DNA from: Bimastos eiseni
Lineage: Eukaryota; Annelida; Clitellata; Crassiclitellata; Lumbricidae
Length of the DNA: 64,000 nt
Assembly (NCBI GenBank): GCA_959347315.1
Contig: OY365806.1
Span: 35,559,526-35,623,525, forward strand
Direction: 5' to 3'
Shown here: positions 9,601 through 22,900 of the stretch, one piece after another
How positions within the stretch are numbered: position 1 is the stretch's first letter
How the letters are laid out: every line of letters begins with the position of its first letter
The notes under the pieces: generated by a model
Database searches by the model: none
What the model was told of the DNA's origin: nothing
The model's input: only the letters and a program-made list of their open reading frames with translations
Position numbers and translations under genes: made by a program

Positions 9601-12600
9601 CAAATGGTGAGGAAAAGAATTGACAAATGCATTTATGCTCACAGTGTCTGGACCAAATTGCGTCGATCTGGTAGAGCGACAACTGCCGACGTCGTTCGCA
9701 ATCGTGCTGACGATGTCGACTGATTAGCGTCCCTCACTGATAGAAGGCGATGCACGTCCAGGTTCTCGAAAATTCTCGTCGGTTACATGGGCCATACATT
9801 GTCCACCGGACGCATTAAATGATAGGCATGATGCAGTTACATGAATATGGCCTACATGTACATGTGGGCAACATGACGATGATGATGATGGTGATGATGA
9901 CGGTGGTGGTGGTGGTGGTGATGACGATGATGATGGTGATGATGATGATGATGGTCGTGGTGTTGATGGTGACGATGATGATGATTTTTATAATGAATAT
10001 GATGATGATGATGATGATGAGGATGATGATGACGATAATGATGATGATGACGTTGTCGATTACAATTACGTCTGCTCAGCATGTCCTTTACTTAGATGTT
10101 ATCTGACTTCTTCTAAAAGCGTCTGAGTAAAAATTTATCATTATAATGTGCTATAGCCTCTGGTGACCTTTTAAGTAGCCTACGAAGGCATTCTATGTTG
10201 CTACGGAACCAGTCAATAAAGTTTCAAATCCTCATTTTGCTTTCTTTGATAAGTGGCGTAAATCGAATGTTATTAAATCTAAACGATAATAACTCTAGAT
10301 CTAAAAAATTCTTTATACTATATTAGTAAAGCTCTTTAAGTATAGCTTAGAACAGCCAAAGAGCCTAGGATTAAAATACTATAGAACAAGAAAATGTTTC
10401 CATTGATTAGCGGCTCCAAACTTCTTTCGATCAGGACATAATCTTGGCACCTCACAGAAATATCCTTCGTGAGTTATCAACCGTCTCTTAGAACGCTAAC
10501 AAATCGATACATTTTACACACGCGTGCGTTTGTCGCTTGGCCTTTACATGCGTTTGTTCTCGCGTGGGTCTGTTGATGGATTTATCGAGAGGTGCGCGCG
10601 TGTGTCTGTTGATCGGTTGATGAGGCAGTGTGCGCCTGTGTCTGTTGATCGGTTTATTGGCCGGTGCACACATGGGTTTGTTTTAAAAGCTACGCTTAAT
10701 TATAATAGAATATCTTCAATACTGTTGAAATATCAAGCTTAGAAATTCACAGGGTAGCACAATATTGATTACTATTTTATAGCGTACAAACACAAGCAGA
10801 CTATCTATTAATTAAGGTATAGGCCACCTATTAAGAATTTAGCCTTTTATGTTCAGTTCATATATGTTTATTAATTTAGAATATAGGCCTATCATGTTGT
10901 CCAATGTAGGCCAACGTTTAATGAAACCAAACAAAAACCTACAAAGTTGTAGCCTGCGCATTTGAAATAATATATTTAATTTATATTTTTATTTTCAGTT
11001 ATAATTTTAAAGAATATGTTTTAAATTTAGTCTAGAATATCAAAATAATTTGTCAAACAAGGCACACCTATACAGTTAGAGCAATGCACAGATAGTTTTT
11101 CAAATATTTTGACGTTCGCAAAAATCTCTCATTTGCACAATACACTCTTGTGCTAAAGATGTTATATGTCGACTCTTGAGTTGATGTGGTCCCGTTTTTC
11201 CTGACACAGCGTGGATCTTAAGCCGTGTTTCAGAATTGTCTTATCTTGACTCTCGTGTCCAGTCTACAAATCTTATCTACCATTCGTGGCATCGGCTGCT
11301 GTTTAAATGTTAGGCCTGAATAATGTGGCGATATCTTGTTCGCCGCAATGAACCTGCTTTCCAGGCATAGCTGAGCTCTTCTCTACCTTTAAGATTTCAT
11401 GTAGGTTACTAGTGACTAGTTAAGTCGCAAGGCCGTTCCGATCAAAAACACTAGACTAATAATAGATAACAATGATTAAATTATGCTACCGACTATTGTA
11501 CACTTGAGTGCAGAGGCCGTTGGCAATAACGGTTTAAAATACACGTAGACCTAATTACTTTTGTGCTTACGTCAATGTGAATGGGTAAAAGTGCATCTAG
11601 AATGACAACTGGTGTCTCTGAGCCATTTGATATTAGCTGACTGGCAAACCATAAAATGCTCATGTAATTGCGCCAGTAATGAAAACATGTGTGATTGTGT
11701 GCCCCTCGAGCCCATAAGTTGTAGAAAGTGCAGAAGCACGTGCTTCGGTCAGTCATAAGGTGCGGGGGCCACTGAATACATTCCATAATTGCTCATAATT
11801 ACTTTAAAGGCGAAGGAACAGTCAACCAATTCAACTGAGAAACCGATGAATAATTCAATATAGGCCTTCATCGTGGAGGTATGCCTAATGAATACATGCT
11901 ATCTGCCAATCAGATCTCCCCGAAACATTTCAGTTGCCTGAGACTAGATGGGTGGCTGTAGCAGATTATTGAACATTTTCGACAAGAAAACCATTTTTGC
12001 CTAACCTGAGTAATTTTTCACATTCTGCAAACTTTTAATGTTTTTTATTGAGTAATACACCTATAAATCATGCCTATTTGCCTTTGCTACAACCTGCCCC
12101 GGCTTGGGGCAAATGAAACACTTTTGGTACGCTCCTTTGAACATTCTTCAGTTTATAATCTTATGCATTTAAAAAAATTAGCATGGTTAATATTAGTGCT
12201 AATGTTCATACAGTAGTGGATACTATCGCATTATGTTCAAGTACTGTGGTGAATGTGCAAACACTAAAAATGAAATAAAGTGTATCAACCATACCCGGTC
12301 TCCCCTATTTAGAAATTACAAATTACATGCAGAATGTAATTGAATCACGAAATACAAATTCTTTGATTTAGGGCAGCAGATTACAAATTAACAATTACAA
12401 TTGTTATTAAAATTCCGTATTTTCAATTAATCAATTAAGTTACTGCCGGAGCCATCCCTGGCCTCTGGTTATATTAGTTTGATAAGTTTAATAATGGTGA
12501 TTATGTTATATCAGGTTAGTGACATGTAGGCCTAGGCTAAATGATGAATTACGCTTTAGGATACAGCACATACGTTGTCTCAGATGCAACTGGGCAGACT

Positions 12601-13319
12601 GACAAATCCTCTTCAGATGCAGCAAAGGAGATAATGATCGATTTAGGTAAAGTTTCAAATTGTCTGTAGGCCCAATAGTCGCTAAATACAAGGCTAGGAA
12701 AATCTGTAGTCTCTACATAGTATTCGCCTTTGTTTCACAAAAGTCTTACAAGGAATCGTATTCTCCGTTTGTTCAAGACAATGGCTAAATACTTAGATTA
12801 AACAGCTTGAATCCAACGACTATGCAAGTCTTGGCTTATTCAATAATTTAACCATATCACATGCTGATATGGCAGGCAACTCTAGGCCGATAGGTAAGAC
12901 TTAGCATTTGGTCTAAAGAATCTGAAGAACTAGGCCTACTTTAAACACAAGTGACCACGTGACTGATGCAACAACAAGTTAAAAGTTAAAGGCTCAGCCT
13001 ATAATAACACTGCAATGATATTGAGCGCTATTTGCAGCCTATAGATGTAGCCTAAGCGGTGGAAAAATGTGGAAAATCTTTTAAGTAAATTAAATGTAAA
13101 CTAATGGGTATTTTGTAGGCGTTGTGCTCGTAAACTCGTCGGACCTGGGCAGCATTTTGACGTCATCTGCCCCAGGAAGGCTTGCCTCATTCTTCTTTGC
13201 ACTCATTGGCAGCATCTTCACAACAATAAATCACCTCTGAAATTAAGACGATCGAAATCTGTTCAGATCATCTGCAAAACCAGTCTGTTCTCTTGCTTGT
13301 TGTATGCATGCATTCATCA
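6654..13319 (+). repeat. Array unit copy 2 (6666 bp)
   Basis: 13 bp longer than the reference. It carries the 14-bp-longer allele without the hairpin at 7764-7794, and lacks one C in the C-run near 11702. The missing C merges two short minus-strand frames into a 97-codon ORF (11493-11786) not seen in other copies, which argues against coding function there. It shares the long allele, the C at unit 327 and the G at unit 2435 with copy 8, and the A at unit 5463 with copies 5 and 6. A private T is in AGTAAATTAAATG near 13089. Confidence 0.95.
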
Positions 13320-16300
13320 AGGCACATAATGATGGACCGTCGAGTTGTGCTACAACGATTTTCTAACCGTTGATCATAGGATCACTATTCGTATATAGGA
13401 CGTCTGGTCACACGGACACTGATCATAGGACTATTTATCAAAGTTTAACAAACAATAAATGAGAGTTTAAAGTCAGTTAACGAAAAAATATAAGTTTTAA
13501 TGACTGTTTTAACTGTTTTTATTAATGAACACAGAATAAGTCAGTAAAATGAAATAAACATAAGTTCTTCGCCTACAAGTTATAAAATAGTAAGTTATAG
13601 GGCCTGCTATCTAAGTTGAAATGAAGAATTAGCCCACGATGTCTCTTTTCAAACCAAATCAGTCTACAAGCTGAGCATTAATTTTGACAAATGCATACTA
13701 TGGTCCGAATGTAGATCAACACGTGCGCTTGTTCGTATGTTGCAACAGCGCGAGCGACCTTTCTCGAATATACTTATGCTTATATGATAGGCCTATAATA
13801 GGCCAGAGCATCTGTGCTACAATGAAGTTGGTTAAATTGCTACTTTAATGATCATTTTAGTAAAATCTGGCTTGGAGCAGAGGTTCCCAAAGGCCAAAAA
13901 GCCACAATTTACCCATCATGTGGGACATGACTATCATGCCATGCTTGCCTCTGCTTGGTCACGTTAATTCTGTTGACTGCACCAGTCCTACCTGGCTTGT
14001 AACTCTATGGACTACGAAAGGGTCAGTATCTATAATGTAATATACTTTCCTTAACTTTGACTATTTTACTTTATATTGATTATTGTTCAATGCGAGATAA
14101 TCTGCTGACTACAAAGGTATTCTTTGACGGATTTGATTGGTAAAGCTATAATTTGACCTTTATTGACTGCACCTGTAAGCTGTAACTAGTAAATGGTCCA
14201 TGCTACCAAACAACATAATGATCAACAGTCCTGTAATCAATGGTCCTAATGATCATTGGTCCTTGCAGCCAAACGTCCTATGATCAATGGTCCTATGATT
14301 CTATGATCAATAGTCCGCTTACCGCTGCAACGTTGGCTGGAGAGTTTCATCTATGATTTGTAACATGTTCTTTTGACAGTGGACATTCGTCTGCAATGTA
14401 TAGGATTGAAGAATATTGTTTTTTGCCTTTTTTAACATAATCTGTGATCAGATTATGTTAACGTAAACTCGTTGGAATATCTTCTTACTTTAAGTTGTGA
14501 AGCCATCCGAGCAAGTGAACTGAGCGTGGCCCATTCAAAATTAGCAGAATATCATTGCAAAATATCTACCTACCATTTTTCGTTCAGGTCAATCAACCAA
14601 TCAAAAATACTTGATGTTGCGCGCGCCTCTTCGAGATATCTACTCAGAGGCGCTCCCGGCCTAACCTTCGGCTGAAAAGGATAGTTTTAAGAGAGGCGTA
14701 AAATGAAGATGATGAGTTCTTAGGTAGGAGACGGAGCTCTATGGGAAGTCCAGTCCAGATGGCAGGTGTCCAGCATACGCCTAAAATAGCTAGAAACACG
14801 TCTCTGTATCATTGTAAAGACTAGAAACTACGTGTTTAAATGACGATTTTTGACTCAGAGCACTAGGCCTATGCTGCTTCAAGAACAAGACAGTAGATGG
14901 TACTGACGCACGTAATATTACAGCCAACAACCAACTAAGGACATGCATTAGACAGCTACATTAATTGTAACTAAAATGATCTTAACTCACTCGACACAAA
15001 TGAACATGTCCGGAACAATACATTTGTCTCTTAAAGCAACATTCAGTAAGTTTGTAAATGGATGTGTTTTGCTTACCATTATCACAATTCAAACAAATCT
15101 ATTCCTCGCACTTGGATAAAAATTGTTTTTCAGTCCAGCAAAATGGAAAAGGTCGACTTCCCTTATTGATGTCTTCGTCGCATTTCTTGTCTGGCGTCGT
15201 AGTATGCGTCGCCGTCACATGAGTTTTCGGCGTCATTACTCAATGCTATTTAACATCTGATCGAATTGAGTGGACGTGGCATGCACTGTCATCCGTGCAG
15301 CCTTCGCGTGTAGCTGCAGCCGACAATTAAGGTAGGCGCATCGTACGATCTACAATTACCGACAGAGAATAATCAAGAAAAGCAGTTACAGTCCAAAACG
15401 GACATCAATTTCGTATAGCAGGATACACGATACCAAGAAAGAGTTTTTGTGAAAGACTAACATTTTGATGGCAATTTACAACATTTTAAATGTTTTTCAA
15501 AGGAAAAAAACTTATTAAGCCAGAAAATTAAGGGAACGAACAGAGCAGGCCCAATAATGTTATATAATTATAGTGTTACGCCACTAAACAAATTAATTCG
15601 TGTTTCGTCATAATAATATAACAAATTGTCATAATTTGATTATGACGTCAAATGGTTTCCATTGAGACAAACAGTTTCATTTCACAAGTTCTGCGAATAT
15701 AATGCCTGCCTCGCCAGACACCCTTGTTGCCACGAGTTATTCCGTCTCTTATGGAATCAGTCGTTGATAGCTGCATTATCGAACTTCTCTGATTACCATT
15801 TGACTTATGTTCACGTAGCTGCCTTTGAAAGAAGGTTGTGATCTCATAAGACAAGCAGGATGATACAAGTTTATGCATGGCAACTCTGGCCACAATATAA
15901 TTATGTACACAAGGAGTACGATGCAATTGCACCGTCTGTTTTGCTGTCAGCCAATGAAAGATGACCAAGTATTCCATGGTGTGAATATTAGTGGGACGGA
16001 TTCAGTTCGGTTCAATTTACTTATCCCCGCCACTATTACGACCGTTGCACGGTGGTAGTGCCAGTCCTAAGCCTGGAGCATCATTAAGGGGAAGGCGACA
16101 ATTAGTCATCATTCGCATGTCATATGACGAAGTGTCGGTACAAAGTAACGAACCATCAACCCTTACGCTGACTGCTTTCAACTAAAAACAACTCTTCTGT
16201 CCATATAATGCAATATTATAGTATCGTGATGAAAATGTACATGTAGGCCAAGCAAATGGTGAGGAAAAGAATTGACAAATGCATTTATGCTCACAGTGTC

Positions 16301-19300
16301 TGGACCAAATTGCGTCGATCTGGTAGAGCGACAACTGCCGACGTCGTTCGCAATCGTGCTGACGATGTCGACTGATTAGCGTCCCTCACTGATAGAAGGC
16401 GATGCACGTCCAGGTTCTCGAAAATTCTCGTCGGTTACATGGGCCATACATTGTCCACCGGACGCATTAAATGATAGGCATGATGCAGTTACATGAATAT
16501 GGCCTACATGTACATGTGGGCAACATGACGATGATGATGATGGTGATGATGACGGTGGTGGTGGTGGTGGTGATGACGATGATGATGGTGATGATGATGA
16601 TGATGGTCGTGGTGTTGATGGTGACGATGATGATGATTTTTATAATGAATATGATGATGATGATGATGATGAGGATGATGATGACGATAATGATGATGAT
16701 GACGTTGTCGATTACAATTACGTCTGCTCAGCATGTCCTTTACTTAGATGTTATCTGACTTCTTCTAAAAGCGTCTGAGTAAAAATTTATCATTATAATG
16801 TGCTATAGCCTCTGGTGACCTTTTAAGTAGCCTACGAAGGCATTCTATGTTGCTACGGAACCAGTCAATAAAGTTTCAAATCCTCATTTTGCTTTCTTTG
16901 ATAAGTGGCGTAAATCGAATGTTATTAAATCTAAACGATAATAACTCTAGATCTAAAAAATTCTTTATACTATATTAGTAAAGCTCTTTAAGTATAGCTT
17001 AGAACAGCCAAAGAGCCTAGGATTAAAATACTATAGAACAAGAAAATGTTTCCATTGATTAGCGGCTCCAAACTTCTTTCGATCAGGACATAATCTTGGC
17101 ACCTCACAGAAATATCCTTCGTGAGTTATCAACCGTCTCTTAGAACGCTAACAAATCGATACATTTTACACACGCGTGCGTTTGTCGCTTGGCCTTTACA
17201 TGCGTTTGTTCTCGCGTGGGTCTGTTGATGGATTTATCGAGAGGTGCGCGCGTGTGTCTGTTGATCGGTTGATGAGGCAGTGTGCGCCTGTGTCTGTTGA
17301 TCGGTTTATTGGCCGGTGCACACATGGGTTTGTTTTAAAAGCTACGCTTAATTATAATAGAATATCTTCAATACTGTTGAAATATCAAGCTTAGAAATTC
17401 ACAGGGTAGCACAATATTGATTACTATTTTATAGCGTACAAACACAAGCAGACTATCTATTAATTAAGGTATAGGCCACCTATTAAGAATTTAGCCTTTT
17501 ATGTTCAGTTCATATATGTTTATTAATTTAGAATATAGGCCTATCATGTTGTCCAATGTAGGCCAACGTTTAATGAAACCAAACAAAAACCTACAAAGTT
17601 GTAGCCTGCGCATTTGAAATAATATATTTAATTTATATTTTTATTTTCAGTTATAATTTTAAAGAATATGTTTTAAATTTAGTCTAGAATATCAAAATAA
17701 TTTGTCAAACAAGGCACACCTATACAGTTAGAGCAATGCACAGATAGTTTTTCAAATATTTTGACGTTCGCAAAAATCTCTCATTTGCACAATACACTCT
17801 TGTGCTAAAGATGTTATATGTCGACTCTTGAGTTGATGTGGTCCCGTTTTTCCTGACACAGCGTGGATCTTAAGCCGTGTTTCAGAATTGTCTTATCTTG
17901 ACTCTCGTGTCCAGTCTACAAATCTTATCTACCATTCGTGGCATCGGCTGCTGTTTAAATGTTAGGCCTGAATAATGTGGCGATATCTTGTTCGCCGCAA
18001 TGAACCTGCTTTCCAGGCATAGCTGAGCTCTTCTCTACCTTTAAGATTTCATGTAGGTTACTAGTGACTAGTTAAGTCGCAAGGCCGTTCCGATCAAAAA
18101 CACTAGACTAATAATAGATAACAATGATTAAATTATGCTACCGACTATTGTACACTTGAGTGCAGAGGCCGTTGGCAATAACGGTTTAAAATACACGTAG
18201 ACCTAATTACTTTTGTGCTTACGTCAATGTGAATGGGTAAAAGTGCATCTAGAATGACAACTGGTGTCTCTGAGCCATTTGATATTAGCTGACTGGCAAA
18301 CCATAAAATGCTCATGTAATTGCGCCAGTAATGAAAACATGTGTGATTGTGTGCCCCCTCGAGCCCATAAGTTGTAGAAAGTGCAGAAGCACGTGCTTCG
18401 GTCAGTCATAAGGTGCGGGGGCCACTGAATACATTCCATAATTGCTCATAATTACTTTAAAGGCGAAGGAACAGTCAACCAATTCAACTGAGAAACCGAT
18501 GAATAATTCAATATAGGCCTTCATCGTGGAGGTATGCCTAATGAATACATGCTATCTGCCAATCAGATCTCCCCGAAACATTTCAGTTGCCTGAGACTAG
18601 ATGGGTGGCTGTAGCAGATTATTGAACATTTTCGACAAGAAAACCATTTTTGCCTAACCTGAGTAATTTTTCACATTCTGCAAACTTTTAATGTTTTTTA
18701 TTGAGTAATACACCTATAAATCATGCCTATTTGCCTTTGCTACAACCTGCCCCGGCTTGGGGCAAATGAAACACTTTTGGTGCGCTCCTTTGAACATTCT
18801 TCAGTTTATAATCTTATGCATTTAAAAAAATTAGCATGGTTAATATTAGTGCTAATGTTCATACAGTAGTGGATACTATCGCATTATGTTCAAGTACTGT
18901 GGTGAATGTGCAAACACTAAAAATGAAATAAAGTGTATCAACCATACCCGGTCTCCCCTATTTAGAAATTACAAATTACATGCAGAATGTAATTGAATCA
19001 CGAAATACAAATTCTTTGATTTAGGGCAGCAGATTACAAATTAACAATTACAATTGTTATTAAAATTCCGTATTTTCAATTAATCAATTAAGTTACTGCC
19101 GGAGCCATCCCTGGCCTCTGGTTATATTAGTTTGATAAGTTTAATAATGGTGATTATGTTATATCAGGTTAGTGACATGTAGGCCTAGGCTAAATGATGA
19201 ATTACGCTTTAGGATACAGCACATACGTTGTCTCAGATGCAACTGGGCAGACTGACAAATCCTCTTCAGATGCAGCAAAGGAGATAATGATCGATTTAGG

Positions 19301-19972
19301 TAAAGTTTCAAATTGTCTGTAGGCCCAATAGTCGCTAAATACAAGGCTAGGAAAATCTGTAGTCTCTACATAGTATTCGCCTTTGTTTCACAAAAGTCTT
19401 ACAAGGAATCGTATTCTCCGTTTGTTCAAGACAATGGCTAAATACTTAGATTAAACAGCTTGAATCCAACGACTATGCAAGTCTTGGCTTATTCAATAAT
19501 TTAACCATATCACATGCTGATATGGCAGGCAACTCTAGGCCGATAGGTAAGACTTAGCATTTGGTCTAAAGAATCTGAAGAACTAGGCCTACTTTAAACA
19601 CAAGTGACCACGTGACTGATGCAACAACAAGTTAAAAGTTAAAGGCTCAGCCTATAATAACACTGCAATGATATTGAGCGCTATTTGCAGCCTATAGATG
19701 TAGCCTAAGCGGTGGAAAAATGTGGAAAATCTTTTAAGTAAAGTAAATGTAAACTAATGGGTATTTTGTAGGCGTTGTGCTCGTAAACTCGTCGGACCTG
19801 GGCAGCATTTTGACGTCATCTGCCCCAGGAAGGCTTGCCTCATTCTTCTTTGCACTCATTGGCAGCATCTTCACAACAATAAATCACCTCTGAAATTAAG
19901 ACGATCGAAATCTGTTCAGATCATCTGCAAAACCAGTCTGTTCTCTTGCTTGTTGTATGCATGCATTCATCA
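13320..19972 (+). repeat. Array unit copy 3 (6653 bp)
   Basis: Same length as the reference. It has the hairpin allele, T at unit 366 (shared only with copy 7), G at unit 2435 (shared with copies 2 and 8), and private changes near 15434 (GATACCAAG) and 15451 (TTTTTGTGAAAG). Confidence 0.95.
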
Positions 19973-22900
19973 AGGCACATAATGATGGACCGTCGAGTTG
20001 TGCTACAACGATTTTCTAACCGTTGATCATAGGATCACTATTCGTATATAGGACGTCTGGTCACACGGACACTGATCATAGGACTATTTATCAAAGTTTA
20101 ACAAACAATAAATGAGAGTTTAAAGTCAGTTAACGAAAAAATATAAGTTTTAATGACTGTTTTAACTGTTTTTATTAATGAACACAGAATAAGTCAGTAA
20201 AATGAAATAAACATAAGTTCTTCGCCTACAAGTTATAAAATAGTTAGTTATAGGGCCTGCTATCTAAGTTGAAATGAAGAATTAGCCCACGATGTCTCTT
20301 TTCAAACCAAATCAGTCTACAAGCTGAGCATTAATTTCGACAAATGCATACTATGGTCCGAATGTAGATCAACACGTGCGCTTGTTCGTATGTTGCAACA
20401 GCGCGAGCGACCTTTCTCGAATATACTTATGCTTATATGATAGGCCTATAATAGGCCAGAGCATCTGTGCTACAATGAAGTTGGTTAAATTGCTACTTTA
20501 ATGATCATTTTAGTAAAATCTGGCTTGGAGCAGAGGTTCCCAAAGGCCAAAAAGCCACAATTTACCCATCATGTGGGACATGACTATCATGCCATGCTTG
20601 CCTCTGCTTGGTCACGTTAATTCTGTTGACTGCACCAGTCCTACCTGGCTTGTAACTCTATGGACTACGAAAGGGTCAGTATCTATAATGTAATATACTT
20701 TCCTTAACTTTGACTATTTTACTTTATATTGATTATTGTTCAATGCGAGATAATCTGCTGACTACAAAGGTATTCTTTGACGGATTTGATTGGTAAAGCT
20801 ATAATTTGACCTTTATTGACTGCACCTGTAAGCTGTAACTAGTAAATGGTCCATGCTACCAAACAACATAATGATCAACAGTCCTGTAATCAATGGTCCT
20901 AATGATCATTGGTCCTTGCAGCCAAACGTCCTATGATCAATGGTCCTATGATTCTATGATCAATAGTCCGCTTACCGCTGCAACGTTGGCTGGAGAGTTT
21001 CATCTATGATTTGTAACATGTTCTTTTGACAGTGGACATTCGTCTGCAATGTATAGGATTGAAGAATATTGTTTTTTGCCTTTTTTAACATAATCTGTGA
21101 TCAGATTATGTTAACGTAAACTCGTTGGAATATCTTCTTACTTTAAGTTGTGAAGCCATCCGAGCAAGTGAACTGAGCGTGGCCCATTCAAAATTAGCAG
21201 AATATCATTGCAAAATATCTACCTACCATTTTTCGTTCAGGTCAATCAACCAATCAAAAATACTTGATGTTGCGCGCGCCTCTTCGAGATATCTACTCAG
21301 AGGCGCTCCCGGCCTAACCTTCGGCTGAAAAGGATAGTTTTAAGAGAGGCGTAAAATGAAGATGATGAGTTCTTAGGTAGGAGACGGAGCTCTATGGGAA
21401 GTCCAGTCCAGATGGCAGGTGTCCAGCATACGCCTAAAATAGCTAGAAACACGTCTCTGTATCATTGTAAAGACTAGAAACTACGTGTTTAAATGACGAT
21501 TTTTGACTCAGAGCACTAGGCCTATGCTGCTTCAAGAACAAGACAGTAGATGGTACTGACGCACGTAATATTACAGCCAACAACCAACTAAGGACATGCA
21601 TTAGACAGCTACATTAATTGTAACTAAAATGATCTTAACTCACTCGACACAAATGAACATGTCCGGAACAATACATTTGTCTCTTAAAGCAACATTCAGT
21701 AAGTTTGTAAATGGATGTGTTTTGCTTACCATTATCACAATTCAAACAAATCTATTCCTCGCACTTGGATAAAAATTGTTTTTCAGTCCAGCAAAATGGA
21801 AAAGGTCGACTTCCCTTATTGATGTCTTCGTCGCATTTCTTGTCTGGCGTCGTAGTATGCGTCGCCGTCACATGAGTTTTCGGCGTCATTACTCAATGCT
21901 ATTTAACATCTGATCGAATTGAGTGGACGTGGCATGCACTGTCATCCGTGCAGCCTTCGCGTGTAGCTGCAGCCGACAATTAAGGTAGGCGCATCGTACG
22001 ATCTACAATTACCGACAGAGAATAATCAAGAAAAGCAGTTACAGTCCAAAACGGACATCAATTTCGTATAGCAGGATACACGATACTAAGAAAGAGTTTT
22101 TGTAAAAGACTAACATTTTGATGGCAATTTACAACATTTTAAATGTTTTTCAAAGGAAAAAAACTTATTAAGCCAGAAAATTAAGGGAACGAACAGAGCA
22201 GGCCCAATAATGTTATATAATTATAGTGTTACGCCACTAAACAAATTAATTCGTGTTTCGTCATAATAATATAACAAATTGTCATAATTTGATTATGACG
22301 TCAAATGGTTTCCATTGAGACAAACAGTTTCATTTCACAAGTTCTGCGAATATAATGCCTGCCTCGCCAGACACCCTTGTTGCCACGAGTTATTCCGTCT
22401 CTTATGAAATCAGTCGTTGATAGCTGCATTATCGAACTTCTCTGATTACCATTTGACTTATGTTCACGTAGCTGCCTTTGAAAGAAGGTTGTGATCTCAT
22501 AAGACAAGCAGGATGATACAAGTTTATGCATGGCAACTCTGGCCACAATATAATTATGTACACAAGGAGTACGATGCAATTGCACCGTCTGTTTTGCTGT
22601 CAGCCAATGAAAGATGACCAAGTATTCCATGGTGTGAATATTAGTGGGACGGATTCAGTTCGGTTCAATTTACTTATCCCCGCCACTATTACGACCGTTG
22701 CACGGTGGTAGTGCCAGTCCTAAGCCTGGAGCATCATTAAGGGGAAGGCGACAATTAGTCATCATTCGCATGTCATATGACGAAGTGTCGGTACAAAGTA
22801 ACGAACCATCAACCCTTACGCTGACTGCTTTCAACTAAAAACAACTCTTCTGTCCATATAATGCAATATTATAGTATCGTGATGAAAATGTACATGTAGG

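Noticed and set aside
11493..11786. 97-codon minus-strand ORF in copy 2 only
   Set aside because: Created by a single missing C in a C-run; other copies have a shifted 71-codon frame, so neither looks constrained.
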